Shown here piece by piece: positions 25,917 through 35,594 of a stretch of DNA of 64,000 nt. Within the stretch, counting starts at the first letter, position 1; the number at the start of each line of letters is the position of its first letter. Both the position numbers and the translations under genes were made by a program. Source of the DNA: CAKZYD01 sp039814715 (GTDB lineage Bacteria; Pseudomonadota; Alphaproteobacteria; Sphingomonadales; CAKZYD01); contig JBCCAR010000015.1 in assembly GCA_039814715.1 (NCBI GenBank), positions 16,379 through 80,378 of the forward strand, in the 5' to 3' direction. Below the pieces are notes generated by a model. That model was not told where the DNA came from, searched no databases, and saw only the letters and a program-made list of their open reading frames with translations.

Positions 25917-27026
25917 ATGGCGCTACCATATAGACTACATCTTGAATTCTTATGGCTCGCTGCGTGCGTCTTCACGCTGCTACTCGTACCGGCAGTCTAC
26001 GTCCCCGCCCGTGCGCAAGGCGCTGATGGCCCGCTTGAAGGGTCTCAGTTGCCGATAATAGAAGCTGAGTTTCAGACTTGGCTTTCGGGCGTCGCTCAGG
26101 AGGGCCTTGAAAAGGGTTTGAAGCCAGAGACCTTGGACCAAGCGCTTGGGTCTGTGACCTTAAACCAAAGGGTCTTAAAGTCGTCTGTTTCTCAACCCGA
26201 GCGCAAAGAGAAACTCGCGGACTATCTTGCCAAACGCATTTCCATTTACCGCGTGCAAGAGGGTCGGCGGCTTTACCTTGAAAACAAAGCGCTGGTAGAG
26301 GATGTCGCCGAAAAGACCGGCGTGGATGCATCCGTTATCATCGCTATTTGGGGCATCGAAACCGCTTACGGGAAGATCACTGGTGATGCGCCTGTGATTG
26401 ACGCTTTGGCATCCCTGGGCTTTCGCAGTGATCGCAAGGCATTTTTCCGCAAAGAGTTGTTTCAAGCCCTCACAATGCTGGACCGCGGCTTGATTGATCT
26501 TGCCAGTATGAAAGGCAGCTGGGCTGGCGCGATGGGCCAGCCGCAATTCATCCCATCCAGTTACTTGAGCTACGCACGTGATTATGACGGCGACGGTATT
26601 GTCGATATCTGGAACAATCTCGGCGATGTCTTTTATTCGATCGGCTCATATTTACAGCGGCACGGGTGGCAAAGCGGCCAAAGCTGGGGCGTTCAAGCGA
26701 CGGTGAGTGATGCCTTTAGGGCCAGTCGCCCAGGTTTGCCTGACCGATCAAGAGATGCGCAGGCCTGCGTGAGCCCCTACGACAAAACCTGCAAGACGGC
26801 CCCGCTGCGGTACTGGCTTGCTCAGGGTGTTGTTGGGCCGCTCGGCGGCGCTCAGGGCTTGGACGCGAAAGCGCGTGTCGTCATGCCTGATGGCGCGCGC
26901 GGTCCGGCTTTTTTGGCGCCTAAGAACTTTGATGTGATTTTGACTTACAATCGCTCAAGCTATTATGCGGTCTCTGTCGGCATGCTTGCAGATATGATTG
27001 CCGGCGCGCAGGCGGCGCTCCAATGA
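25917..27026 (+). CDS. mltB: Lytic murein transglycosylase MltB family
   Basis: 369 residues from the ATG at 25917, which gives a proper signal peptide (LWLAACVFTLLLVP, cleavage near PARAQG); a TTG start at 25854 is less likely. The MltB-type catalytic Glu lies in IIAIWGIETAYGKITG, with later family motifs GSWAGAMGQPQFIPSSYL and DYDGDGIVDIWNN. The enzyme cleaves the MurNAc-GlcNAc bond, leaving 1,6-anhydroMurNAc ends. It overlaps rlpA by 4 bases, so two cell-wall enzymes are co-translated. Confidence 0.92.
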   Translation: MALPYRLHLEFLWLAACVFTLLLVPAVYVPARAQGADGPLEGSQLPIIEAEFQTWLSGVAQEGLEKGLKPETLDQALGSVTLNQRVLKSSVSQPERKEKLADYLAKRISIYRVQEGRRLYLENKALVEDVAEKTGVDASVIIAIWGIETAYGKITGDAPVIDALASLGFRSDRKAFFRKELFQALTMLDRGLIDLASMKGSWAGAMGQPQFIPSSYLSYARDYDGDGIVDIWNNLGDVFYSIGSYLQRHGWQSGQSWGVQATVSDAFRASRPGLPDRSRDAQACVSPYDKTCKTAPLRYWLAQGVVGPLGGAQGLDAKARVVMPDGARGPAFLAPKNFDVILTYNRSSYYAVSVGMLADMIAGAQAALQ

Positions 27027-27931
27027 TCAGAGCGATTTGGGCACTCATCGCCTGCGCGACTGCGCTCACAGCATGTGGCGGCGGTGGGTCGTCGACATAT
27101 GGCCGCAATGCGCCTGCCGCTCCCACCTATGTTGCCGGACCACTTGTGCCGCCCATTGCACAGAGCGGCGCGCGGGGCATGAAATCGTATAAAATCAAAG
27201 GAAAACGCTATTACCCAAGAGATGACCCCGGCTACCGGCAGCGCGGCACAGCGAGTTGGTATGGACCAAAGTTTCATGGCCGGCTGACGGCAAATGGAGA
27301 GCGCTATAATCAGTGGGCCTTGACTGCGGCGCATAAAACAGTGCCGCTCGGCAGTTATCTCAAAGTCACTAATCTAGAAAATGGTCGGAATGTGACGCTC
27401 CTTGTGAATGACCGAGGGCCCTTTGTAAGCGGACGCATTGTCGATGTGTCTCGCAGGGGCGCGGATATTCTCGGCATGATAAAAGCGGGTACCGCACGGG
27501 TGCTGGTCGAAAGGACTGACCGCTATGGCAGGACGCTGGGGAAGCAGCCGCGTGTTCGCCAGGTCAAGCAGACGCCGATTACACCCACTTGGCGCAAACC
27601 TGCCGCACCTGCGCAGGTCACTCCGGCAGCAGCAGCGCCCAAGCCAGCAATAGCGCCGCCGCCGCAAGGGCCTGCCGGACCGGTGATGGTGCAGGTTGGG
27701 AGTTTTTCAGATTTTTATAATGCACGGCGATTGCAGCAGTCCGTCGCATCGGTTGGGCCAGCAGCCATTAAGCAAATCACCATTGAAGGCGGCGATATAC
27801 GCTACCGTGTGCAAGTGGGCCCCTATGCGGACCCACTTGCAGCCGAACAGGCATTGAATTCTATTCACCAACTCGGCCATACCGGCGCCACATTGCGCGG
27901 GCTAGACGCGGTAGAAACAACGTCGCGCTGA
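27023..27931 (+). CDS. rlpA: RlpA-family septal lipoprotein with SPOR domain
   Basis: A 302-residue protein with lipobox LTACGGGG (Cys about 18). The double-psi beta-barrel domain carries GTASWYGPKFHGRLTANGE (about 74-92) and VNDRGPFVSGRIVDVSRRGA. A Pro/Ala linker and a C-terminal SPOR domain follow (VMVQVGSFSDFYNARRLQQS). RlpA is a lytic transglycosylase in Pseudomonas, acting on denuded glycan at the septum. It sits between mltB and a DD-carboxypeptidase, forming a peptidoglycan-remodelling operon. Confidence 0.93.
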   Translation: MIRAIWALIACATALTACGGGGSSTYGRNAPAAPTYVAGPLVPPIAQSGARGMKSYKIKGKRYYPRDDPGYRQRGTASWYGPKFHGRLTANGERYNQWALTAAHKTVPLGSYLKVTNLENGRNVTLLVNDRGPFVSGRIVDVSRRGADILGMIKAGTARVLVERTDRYGRTLGKQPRVRQVKQTPITPTWRKPAAPAQVTPAAAAPKPAIAPPPQGPAGPVMVQVGSFSDFYNARRLQQSVASVGPAAIKQITIEGGDIRYRVQVGPYADPLAAEQALNSIHQLGHTGATLRGLDAVETTSR

Positions 27932-27951
27932 CGCAAACGCAAAAGGGTCTT

Positions 27952-29106
27952 ATGTTTCGCTTCACAATCATGTTGGTTTTGTTGTTCGCTCTAACAGGCC
28001 GCGCTGCTGCTTTTGATACCAAGGCTGAGCAAGTTTATATGCTAGACCTTTCGACAGACACGGTGTTGCTGGAAAAGGACGCTGACACGGCAATGCCGCC
28101 ATCCTCCATGAGCAAACTTATGACGCTGTATGTGGCGTTTGAGCGGCTCGCAGATGGCAGCTTGTCCATGGAACGCAAGGTGACAGCCAGTCCAGACGTG
28201 TGGCGGCGTTGGCGGCTAAAAGGCTCAACGCTGTTTTTGGGTGAAACGCAGCAAGTCACCGTTGAGGAGCTTCTCCTCGGGATCATTGTTCAATCAGGAA
28301 ATGACGCTTGCGCTTGGCTTGCAGAAGCCGTCGCTGGCAGTGAGGATGCTTTTGTGGTTCTCATGAACGATGCGGCTCAGCGGCTGGGTATGACGGGTAG
28401 CAATTTTACGAATGTGAACGGCTGGCCCGATGACAATCAATATGTCACGGCAACGGACCTTGCGATTTTAGCTGAAGCACTCGTCACTGAGTTTCCTGAG
28501 TATTATGAAATGTTTTCGCGGCGGCGGTTTGAGTTCGGCAAGGCGGAATCAAATTATAATAATCGAAACCCAATTCTTGGCCGGGTGAACGGCGCGGATG
28601 GCTTGAAGACCGGCCATACTGAAGCAGCAGGCTATGGCTTGACCGGCTCGGCTATCCGCGAGGATCGCAGGCTCGTTCTTGTGGTTAACGGGCTGCAATC
28701 TAGCGCTGCGCGCCGGTCAGAAAGCGCGCGCCTGCTGGAATGGGGCTTTGCCAATTTCAAGACGTTTGACCTGCTTGAAGACGGGGATTATGTGGCAACG
28801 GCGCCTGTTTGGATGGGCGAGCAAAGCGGGGTCAAATTGGTGACCGGTGCCCCTGTGACATTGACGTTAGCGCGGAAAGATCGCAGCGCGCTGAATATGT
28901 TTGTCCGCTACGAAAGCCCCCTAAAGGCGCCCTTCGCCGCTGGCGATGTTGTTGCTGAATTGATTATCTCCGCGCCTGATGCCGATGATCTTATTGTGCC
29001 ATTGGTTGCTGAAAGCAGTGTTGAGAAAGTGCGCGGGTTTGACAAGGTTGGCGCTGCGTTCGATCATCTTATCTTTGGCGCGACACCAGCCCCTGCTGCC
29101 GATTAA
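27952..29106 (+). CDS. D-alanyl-D-alanine carboxypeptidase (PBP5/6 type)
   Basis: A 384-residue protein with signal peptide (to about FTALTGRAAA). The three penicillin-binding motifs are in order: S-x-x-K in PPSSMSKLMT (about 50-59), S-x-N in QSGNDA, and K-T-G in LKTGHTEAAGYG. A C-terminal PBP5-type beta domain ends near the C-terminus. It trims the terminal D-Ala of pentapeptide stems in the periplasm. The gene follows rlpA by 20 bases and precedes tmk by 5. Confidence 0.93.
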   Translation: MFRFTIMLVLLFALTGRAAAFDTKAEQVYMLDLSTDTVLLEKDADTAMPPSSMSKLMTLYVAFERLADGSLSMERKVTASPDVWRRWRLKGSTLFLGETQQVTVEELLLGIIVQSGNDACAWLAEAVAGSEDAFVVLMNDAAQRLGMTGSNFTNVNGWPDDNQYVTATDLAILAEALVTEFPEYYEMFSRRRFEFGKAESNYNNRNPILGRVNGADGLKTGHTEAAGYGLTGSAIREDRRLVLVVNGLQSSAARRSESARLLEWGFANFKTFDLLEDGDYVATAPVWMGEQSGVKLVTGAPVTLTLARKDRSALNMFVRYESPLKAPFAAGDVVAELIISAPDADDLIVPLVAESSVEKVRGFDKVGAAFDHLIFGATPAPAAD

Positions 29107-29111
29107 CGCCG

Positions 29112-29756
29112 ATGCCTAAAGGTCTATTTGTAACCTTTGAGGGCGGCGAGGGCGCTGGCAAGACCACGCAAATCAAAGCAATTAAAGACGCGCTGGAGGC
29201 ACGCGGCCTCACTGTTGTGACCACACGCGAACCTGGCGGAACTGCGGGCGCCGAGGCAATTCGCGCACTCTTAGTCAGCGGCGAAACTAGTCGATGGGAC
29301 GTGACAACCGAATTGTTGCTTGCGACAGCTGCGCGGCGCGATCATGTCGTGCGGGTCATCGCGCCAGCGCTAGAGCAAGGCGCAGTCGTTTTATGTGATC
29401 GTTTTGTTCATTCGACGCTCGCCTATCAGGGCGGCCGCGGCGCAGTGACGGATGAGGATGTGCGTAACCTTCATGCTCTCGCGATTGGCTCGTTATGGCC
29501 TGACATCACGTTCATTTTTGACTTAGACCCTGATGTGGCAGCGCAGCGATCGGCCGCTAGAGATGGCGCCAACCAGGGCCGATTTGAAAAGATGGATCCA
29601 GCATTTCATAGTCATCTACGCGATCGTTTTATGGCGTTGGCATCACAGGATGACGTGTGCCAACTGGTTGATGCAGCTGCCCCTGTTGGAGATGTGACGG
29701 AGACGATTTTAACGGCGCTTAGTCCACTTTTAGACGAGGTTGGCAATGGTGGATGA
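29112..29756 (+). CDS. tmk: Thymidylate kinase
   Basis: A 214-residue protein with P-loop FEGGEGAGKTTQ (about 8-19), the DRX-type motif TTREPGGTAGAEAIR, and CDRFVHSTLAYQGG; the lid region contains an Arg/Gly-rich segment. It makes dTDP from dTMP. It is followed, with overlap, by holB, a pairing conserved across many bacteria. Confidence 0.96.
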   Translation: MPKGLFVTFEGGEGAGKTTQIKAIKDALEARGLTVVTTREPGGTAGAEAIRALLVSGETSRWDVTTELLLATAARRDHVVRVIAPALEQGAVVLCDRFVHSTLAYQGGRGAVTDEDVRNLHALAIGSLWPDITFIFDLDPDVAAQRSAARDGANQGRFEKMDPAFHSHLRDRFMALASQDDVCQLVDAAAPVGDVTETILTALSPLLDEVGNGG

Positions 29757-30729
29757 TCGCGGCGCACTGATTGGCCATGACGGCGGCGTTGCAGAATTCC
29801 TAGAGGCGCTCGACAGCGGCAAACTCCATCATGCTTGGCTGCTCACTGGGCAGCATGGCATTGGAAAGGCGCTCTTTGCGCTCCATGCCTCTGCGGTTTT
29901 GCTCTCACAGGCAAAATCGGCGCTGACAATGCCTTTGTTTCGAGATGCGCTTTCCACGCCGGCGGCGCGGCAGATGCTGCAGGGAAGTCATCCTGACTTT
30001 CGCCATATTCAGCCAGCGAAAGACAAAGCGACGCAAATCATTTCCGTCGATCAAATCCGCACCTTAGCAGGTTTGTTTCAAACGACCGCTGGAATGGGCG
30101 GCTGGCGCATCGCGATTATCGATGCCGCCGATGACATGAACAGGGCGGCAGCCAATGCGATCTTAAAACTGCTCGAAGAGCCGCCGCCGCGCAGCGTATT
30201 TTTTCTCATTAGCCACACGCCAGGCAAGTTATTGCCAACAATCCGCTCGCGCTGCCGCACGCTGCGTTTCCAGCCTTTGGCCAATGAAGATGTTGCCGCG
30301 GTGCTGGCGTCGTCCGCGCCAGAGGCGCAAGATGATATGGATGCGGTTTTAGCATTTGCCGACGGCTCTCCGGGCCGAGCGCTGTCCTATCTGGAGGGAC
30401 ATGCGCTGGATTATTCATCAACTTTGGCAGGGCTGTTCGATAGCCTGCCGCACATAGATCGCCGCACTTTGCTTGGGCTTGCCGATCAGATGGGAGACCG
30501 TGCATCTTCGCCCGTTTATAAAACATGTTGGTCCCTTTTGCAGGACATGGCGACCTACGCCGTGCGCTCTAGCGCATCGGGCGATGGTGTGTACAAAGAT
30601 ATCTCTACCAATCGTTGGCTCGCCTTCGCGGATGGCTTGGAAGAGGGACGCCGGCAGATTGAAGGCCTGAACATGTCTCCGCGCCAAGCCCTTATCGCGC
30701 TGGTGTCCCATCTCGCGCCGCCTGCTTAA
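29746..30729 (+). CDS. holB: DNA polymerase III delta-prime subunit
   Basis: 327 residues from the ATG at 29746 (an in-frame TTG at 29740 is possible), overlapping the tmk end. It has the AAA+ clamp-loader fold: LHHAWLLTGQHGIGKALFAL (a P-loop-like segment with the Thr/Ser of canonical Walker A changed, as usual in delta-prime), and ANAILKLLEEPPPRSVFFLI with SHTPGKLLPTIRSRC. The SRC Arg finger is intact. It is the stator of the gamma-complex clamp loader. Confidence 0.92.
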   Translation: MVDDRGALIGHDGGVAEFLEALDSGKLHHAWLLTGQHGIGKALFALHASAVLLSQAKSALTMPLFRDALSTPAARQMLQGSHPDFRHIQPAKDKATQIISVDQIRTLAGLFQTTAGMGGWRIAIIDAADDMNRAAANAILKLLEEPPPRSVFFLISHTPGKLLPTIRSRCRTLRFQPLANEDVAAVLASSAPEAQDDMDAVLAFADGSPGRALSYLEGHALDYSSTLAGLFDSLPHIDRRTLLGLADQMGDRASSPVYKTCWSLLQDMATYAVRSSASGDGVYKDISTNRWLAFADGLEEGRRQIEGLNMSPRQALIALVSHLAPPA

Positions 30730-30815
30730 CGCCAGCGAATGACGGTTGACCGCTGGGAGACGAAGTGGGACAAGCGCGCGAAATTTACGCTGCATACAGC
30801 CAATCGGACGCGGAC

Positions 30816-32369
30816 ATGACGGCACAAACCTTTTATATTACGACTGCGATCTCCTATCCCAATGGCGCGCCCCATATTGGTCATGCGTATGAAGCCATCG
30901 CTACCGACGCCTTAGCGCGCTTTCACCGTCTTGATGGGAAGGATGTACATTTCCTCACAGGAACGGATGAGCACGGGCTTAAAATGCTGCAAACGGCGCG
31001 TAAAGAAGGCATCAGCGCCCGTGAAATAGCGGACCGCATGGCCCCCTTGTTTAAAACCATGGTGGAGACGCTGAACTGCAGCAACGATGACTTTATTCGC
31101 ACCAGTGAAGAACGCCATTACGCTGCATGTCAGGAGATATGGCGGCGTATAGACGCCAAGGGCGATATCTACAAAGGCGGCTATTCCGGTTGGTATTCTG
31201 TGCGCGATGAAGCGTTTTATGACGCAGAAGAGCTCACCACGAACGAGGATGGTACCAAATTGTCGCCGCAAGGCACGCCCGTCGAATGGACGCAGGAAGA
31301 GACTTATTTTTTCCGGCTATCAAAATACGCTGAGCCGCTGCTCGCCCTTTATGAAAGCCAGCCAGGCTTTGTTCAGCCAGATGGCCGGCGCAATGAGATT
31401 GCCCAATTCGTTAAAGGCGGGCTGAAAGACCTCTCCATATCGCGCACGAGCTTTGATTGGGGCGTGCCTGTGCCTGGCGATGAAGAGCATGTCATGTATG
31501 TCTGGATTGACGCGCTGACGAACTATTTGACGGGTGTTGGTTTTCCTGACGAAAGCAGCGATCTCTTTGGTAAGTTTTGGCCGGCTGACGCGCATATTAT
31601 CGGCAAAGACATCGTACGCTTTCATGCAGTGTATTGGCCTGCATTTTTGATGAGCGCCGGCATTGCTCTCCCGCGCCAGGTCTTTGGCCATGGTTTTCTA
31701 TTTAACCGCGGGGAGAAAATGTCAAAGTCGGTTGGCAATGTGATCGATCCCTTAGCGATGGCGCAGCAATATGGCGTCGATCAGCTACGCTTCTTTTTGC
31801 TGCGTGAAGTGCCCTTTGGACAAGATGGCAACTATTCGCATGGAGCCATCGTGACGCGCTGCAATGCTAACCTTGCCAATGATCTTGGCAATTTAGCGCA
31901 GCGCTCTTTGTCGATGATTTTTAAAAATTGCGATGGCGTCTTCCCGCAGCCAGGCGCGCTCAGCCAAGAGGACGAAGCATTTCTGCAGTCCGTTGACGCG
32001 CTCTATGATCTCGTCTCGCAGCCAATGAAAGCACTTGCCATACACAAGGCGCTGGATGCGATTTGGCATGTGATCGGCCAGGGCAACACGTATTTTGCCG
32101 GGCAAGAGCCGTGGGTGCTCCGCAAAAGTGATCCTGAGCGTATGGCCACCGTCCTATATGTGACCGCAGAAGCGCTTCGCCAGGTGGCAATTTTGGTTCA
32201 GCCTTTCATTCCCGATGGCGCGGCGCGCTTGCTCGATTTGCTTGGTATTGCGCCTGATGCCCGCGCATTTGCAAACCTTGGTGATCGTGGCCGCCTGGTT
32301 GGTGGCTCTCCATTGCAAAAACCCGTCGGCATCTTCCCGCGGCTCGAGCTTGAGGAGGATGTAGCGTGA
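30816..32369 (+). CDS. metG: Methionyl-tRNA synthetase
   Basis: 517 residues from the ATG at 30816; a GTG at 30765 would add 17 residues not typical of the family. The class I signature is YPNGAPHIGHAYEAIATD (HIGH), followed by FLTGTDEHGLKM and the KMSKS loop in GEKMSKSVGNVIDP. The anticodon-binding helical domain ends near 510. It has no C-terminal tRNA-binding EMAP domain, which fits the short alphaproteobacterial form. tatD follows with a 4-base overlap. Confidence 0.97.
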   Translation: MTAQTFYITTAISYPNGAPHIGHAYEAIATDALARFHRLDGKDVHFLTGTDEHGLKMLQTARKEGISAREIADRMAPLFKTMVETLNCSNDDFIRTSEERHYAACQEIWRRIDAKGDIYKGGYSGWYSVRDEAFYDAEELTTNEDGTKLSPQGTPVEWTQEETYFFRLSKYAEPLLALYESQPGFVQPDGRRNEIAQFVKGGLKDLSISRTSFDWGVPVPGDEEHVMYVWIDALTNYLTGVGFPDESSDLFGKFWPADAHIIGKDIVRFHAVYWPAFLMSAGIALPRQVFGHGFLFNRGEKMSKSVGNVIDPLAMAQQYGVDQLRFFLLREVPFGQDGNYSHGAIVTRCNANLANDLGNLAQRSLSMIFKNCDGVFPQPGALSQEDEAFLQSVDALYDLVSQPMKALAIHKALDAIWHVIGQGNTYFAGQEPWVLRKSDPERMATVLYVTAEALRQVAILVQPFIPDGAARLLDLLGIAPDARAFANLGDRGRLVGGSPLQKPVGIFPRLELEEDVA

Positions 32370-33154
32370 GCGGGTTTGTCGATAGTCACTGCCACTTGAA
32401 TTACAAAGGGTTGGTGGAAGAGGTCGACGCGGTGATTAGCCGGGCGCGGGGCGCTGGCGTCTCGCACATGCTCGCGATCAATACCCGCCTGGATGAACTT
32501 CCTGATATCTTGGCCATCGCGGATGGCAATGATGATATTCATGTGAGTGCAGGTGTTCACCCCCATGAAGCTGCAAACCATGCGATTGGTTCATCGGGGA
32601 AATTGATTGAAGCAGCGGGCCATTCGAAAGTCGTTGGCATCGGCGAGACGGGCCTGGATTATTTCTACGACAATGCGCCGCGCGCGCAGCAGAAAGAGAG
32701 CTTCCGGCTGCATATTCACGCAGCACAAGAAACCGGGTTGCCCCTGATCGTACACACGCGCGATGCTGAAGGCGACACAGCGCAAATCATGCGCGAAGAA
32801 ATGGCTAGGAAGCCTTATACAGGCGTCATCCACTGTTTTACAGCTAGTGATGCGTTCGCCGGCATCGCTATGGAGCTGGGCTTTTATATTTCTTTATCCG
32901 GTATCGTGACCTTCAAGTCAGCCAAAGACCTGCAAGAGACGGCCAAACGACTGCCGCTTGATCGTTTGCTCATTGAGACGGATAGCCCCTTCTTAGCGCC
33001 AGTGCCTCACCGCGGCAAAACATGCGAACCCGCTTTTGTCGCCGATACAGCACGCTTTTTAGCCGAGCTGCGCGGCGAGGACGTTGATGCACTCGCTGAC
33101 GCTTCCACACGCAATTTCTTCGCCCTATTTGACAAAGCCGCGCCAGCGCAATGA
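32366..33154 (+). CDS. TatD-family metal-dependent hydrolase/DNase
   Basis: A 262-residue TIM-barrel metalloenzyme: DSHCHLNYKG at the N-terminus, GVHPHEA, GIGETGLDYFYD, HTRDAEGD, GVIHCFTAS and LLIETDSPFLAPVPHRGK. These are all the metal ligands of the TatD family. It starts at GTG 32366, overlapping the metG stop. It belongs to a conserved metG-tatD-MBL block. Its activity as a 3'-5' exonuclease is known for E. coli homologues. Confidence 0.9.
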   Translation: MSGFVDSHCHLNYKGLVEEVDAVISRARGAGVSHMLAINTRLDELPDILAIADGNDDIHVSAGVHPHEAANHAIGSSGKLIEAAGHSKVVGIGETGLDYFYDNAPRAQQKESFRLHIHAAQETGLPLIVHTRDAEGDTAQIMREEMARKPYTGVIHCFTASDAFAGIAMELGFYISLSGIVTFKSAKDLQETAKRLPLDRLLIETDSPFLAPVPHRGKTCEPAFVADTARFLAELRGEDVDALADASTRNFFALFDKAAPAQ

Positions 33155-33909
33155 AGATCACCATTCTGGGGTGCGGTACATCCCAAGGTGTCCCGCGGAT
33201 TGGCGGTTACTGGGGAGATTGCGATCCAAAGGAACCTAAAAACCGCCGCCGCCGCGTCTCAATCGCGGTAGAGGAGGGTGGGCATCGGTTTATCATCGAT
33301 ACCACACCGGACCTGCGCGAACAGCTTTTGGATGCAAACATCGATGCTGTTGATGCGGTCTTTTACACACATGATCACGCCGATCATTGCCATGGGATCG
33401 ACGATTTGCGCGGCCTATTCCATACCATGCGACGCCCCATCGATGTGTATGCCGATAAGCGCACATTGAGCGTTTTAAAGCAACGCTTTGGCTATGTATT
33501 TCAAGGTGCAACCGGATACCCTGCAATTGCCAGCGACCACGCCATCGCGGTAGGTACGCCGCTCCATATTGGGCCCATGGGTGTAGAAAGCTTCTGGCTT
33601 GACCATGGCCCGATCAAAAGTGTTGGGTACCGGGCCGGCGGCATGGCGTATACGACCGATTTCAATGCTATTCCAGAAGGTTCGGAGCAATACTTGATGG
33701 ACTTAGACGTGTGGGTCGTTGATGCGCTTCGGCGTAAACCACATCCAACGCATCCGCATTTGGCGCAGACTTTAGCTTGGATAGATCAGTTTAAACCAAA
33801 GCGGGCCTATTTGACCCATATGGCGTGGGATATGGATTACCAAACGCTGTGCAATGAACTGCCTGATCACATCCGCCCTGCTTATGACGGCCAGGTTATT
33901 ACACTTTAA
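33151..33909 (+). CDS. MBL-fold metal-dependent hydrolase (PhnP/YycJ-like)
   Basis: A 252-residue protein with GCGTSQGVPRIGGYWGDCDP at the N-terminus, the zinc motif THDHADHCHGIDDLR (about 71-85), and later His/Asp ligands in WLDHGPIKS and TDFNAIPE, then LTHMAWDMDY. The opening GCGTSQGVP and spacing match the PhnP-type phosphodiesterases of this family. The physiological substrate is unknown. It overlaps tatD by 4 bases. Confidence 0.87.
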   Translation: MKITILGCGTSQGVPRIGGYWGDCDPKEPKNRRRRVSIAVEEGGHRFIIDTTPDLREQLLDANIDAVDAVFYTHDHADHCHGIDDLRGLFHTMRRPIDVYADKRTLSVLKQRFGYVFQGATGYPAIASDHAIAVGTPLHIGPMGVESFWLDHGPIKSVGYRAGGMAYTTDFNAIPEGSEQYLMDLDVWVVDALRRKPHPTHPHLAQTLAWIDQFKPKRAYLTHMAWDMDYQTLCNELPDHIRPAYDGQVITL

Positions 33910-33921
33910 AAGGGACTGGCC

Positions 33922-34095
33922 ATGGCTGAGCATCAACTACAGAATCTGGTTTACTTGGCGTTGCTGCTTACGCTCATTGGTTTTTTTACGCTTGGCGGTT
34001 ATCGCGGCAATTGGCCAAAGGCGGGCAAGCATATCATTGTCTGGATTGCTATTTTCGCCGCGCTGTTTGTCGTCTTCCGCCTGGCTGGCTTCTGA
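33922..34095 (+). CDS. Small two-helix membrane protein
   Basis: A 57-residue protein in an ATG-to-TGA frame 12 bases after the MBL hydrolase. It has two hydrophobic helices (LVYLALLLTLIGFFTLGG and HIIVWIAIFAALFVVFRLAGF) linked by YRGNWPKAGK. The arrangement resembles the small membrane proteins that accompany retropepsin-like proteases in alphaproteobacteria, but the function is not known. It lies between the MBL gene and lipA. Confidence 0.6.
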   Translation: MAEHQLQNLVYLALLLTLIGFFTLGGYRGNWPKAGKHIIVWIAIFAALFVVFRLAGF

Positions 34096-34158
34096 GGGGA
34101 GCGCTGCGGCACTATACACCTCTTTCAAAGCCAGAAAAAAAACCCTATGTAGCTGCTT

Positions 34159-35085
34159 ATGAGCGAGCAAGCCGACATCAAGCGCAAGCCGAAATGGATA
34201 CGGGTGAAAGCCCCTGTGTCCAAGACCTATCAAGAGACCCGCGCTTTAATGCGTGAGTTGAAGCTGAACACGGTGTGTGAAGAAGCGGCGTGCCCCAATA
34301 TTGGCGAATGTTGGTCGCAAAAGCATGCCACCGTGATGATTTTGGGGGACACCTGCACGCGCGCCTGTGCATTTTGTAACATCAAAACCGGTATGCCCAA
34401 TGCCGTGGACCCCTTTGAACCGCGCAATACCGCTGTTGCTGCAGCCAAACTAGGGCTGCAACATATTGTTATTACCTCCGTTGACCGTGATGATCTGCCA
34501 GATGGAGGGAGCCAGCAGTTCGTTAAAGTGATCGAAGAGCTGCGCGGTCATACGCCCAGCACCACAATTGAAATCCTAACGCCTGATTTTCGCAATAAAC
34601 CAGCCTCCGCCTTACAGCAGATTGTGGAAGCCGGGCCTGACGTGTTTAATCACAATCTTGAGACCGTTCCTCGGCTGTATCCGACCATTCGCCCCGGCGC
34701 GCGATATTATCATTCGCTTCGCTTGCTAGAACGGGTGAAAGAACAAAGCCCAACGATTTTCACAAAATCCGGGATCATGGTGGGCTTGAGCGAAACGCGC
34801 CTGGAGGTGCACCAGGTCATGGACGATATGCGGTCCGCTGGAATAGATTTTTTAACGATTGGTCAGTATTTGCAGCCGACGCCAAAGCACGCGCAGGTAG
34901 AAGAGTATGTAACGCCCGAGACCTTTGAGGCTTATGCACAAATGGCCCGCGCGAAGGGCTTTTTGATGGTGTCAGCCTCGCCGCTGACACGGTCGAGCTA
35001 TCATGCGGGAGATGATTTCGCGCAGCTCAAAAAAGCCCGGATTGAAAAGCTTGAACGCCGCGCGTCGCGTGTTGCAGCAGAGTAA
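34159..35085 (+). CDS. lipA: Lipoyl synthase
   Basis: A 308-residue radical SAM enzyme with the SAM cluster motif CTRACAFCNI (C-x3-C-x2-C). The auxiliary cluster cysteines lie upstream in CEEAACPNIGECW, and the conserved Ser terminus is RSSYHAGDDF. It inserts two sulfurs into octanoyl groups on lipoyl carrier proteins. The following ratA/COQ10-type gene is a frequent neighbour in alphaproteobacteria. Confidence 0.97.
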   Translation: MSEQADIKRKPKWIRVKAPVSKTYQETRALMRELKLNTVCEEAACPNIGECWSQKHATVMILGDTCTRACAFCNIKTGMPNAVDPFEPRNTAVAAAKLGLQHIVITSVDRDDLPDGGSQQFVKVIEELRGHTPSTTIEILTPDFRNKPASALQQIVEAGPDVFNHNLETVPRLYPTIRPGARYYHSLRLLERVKEQSPTIFTKSGIMVGLSETRLEVHQVMDDMRSAGIDFLTIGQYLQPTPKHAQVEEYVTPETFEAYAQMARAKGFLMVSASPLTRSSYHAGDDFAQLKKARIEKLERRASRVAAE

Positions 35086-35102
35086 AGAAGCGAAAGACCC
35101 CA

Positions 35103-35594
35103 ATGCCACGTCACCGCGAAAGAAAAAGGCTGCCCTATAGTCTGAAGCAACTCTTTGAGTTGGTGTCAGATATCGAAAGTTACCCAGGGTTTTTACCCTG
35201 GTGTGTCGGCGCGCGTGTCATTGAGCGCAATGAAAACCAAATCACAGCGGATTTGGTCATTGGCTTTAAGATGTTTCGCGAGCGCTTCCGCTCACAGGTG
35301 ACATTAAACCGCCCGGGCCATATTCACGTGGATTATATTCGTGGGCCGCTGAAATACTTGCACAATGACTGGAAATTTCATCCTGAAGAAGATGGCGGAA
35401 CGACCATCGATTTTTGGGTTGATTTTGAATTCAAAAACCGCCTCTTCGAGCGCATGGTCGGCGGGCTCTTCTCTGAGGCTGTCCGGCGGATGGTCTCCGC
35501 CTTTGAAAAGCAAGCCCATGTGCGCTACGCGGCTGATCTGAAGCCCCAAAAGGCGAAAACACGCCGATCAGGCTCTCGCACGTCACCGGCTTGA
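35103..35594 (+). CDS. START-domain RatA/COQ10-like protein
   Basis: 163 residues. The polyketide cyclase/COQ10 fold shows LFELVSDIESYPGFLPWC (about 16-33), VIGFKMFRERFRSQVTL, and a C-terminal helix SEAVRRMVSAFEKQA. Homologues bind coenzyme Q as chaperones (COQ10) or were reported as the RatA ribosome-association toxin of E. coli; which applies here cannot be decided. It converges with the cinA-like gene, overlapping 12 bases. Confidence 0.85.
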   Translation: MPRHRERKRLPYSLKQLFELVSDIESYPGFLPWCVGARVIERNENQITADLVIGFKMFRERFRSQVTLNRPGHIHVDYIRGPLKYLHNDWKFHPEEDGGTTIDFWVDFEFKNRLFERMVGGLFSEAVRRMVSAFEKQAHVRYAADLKPQKAKTRRSGSRTSPA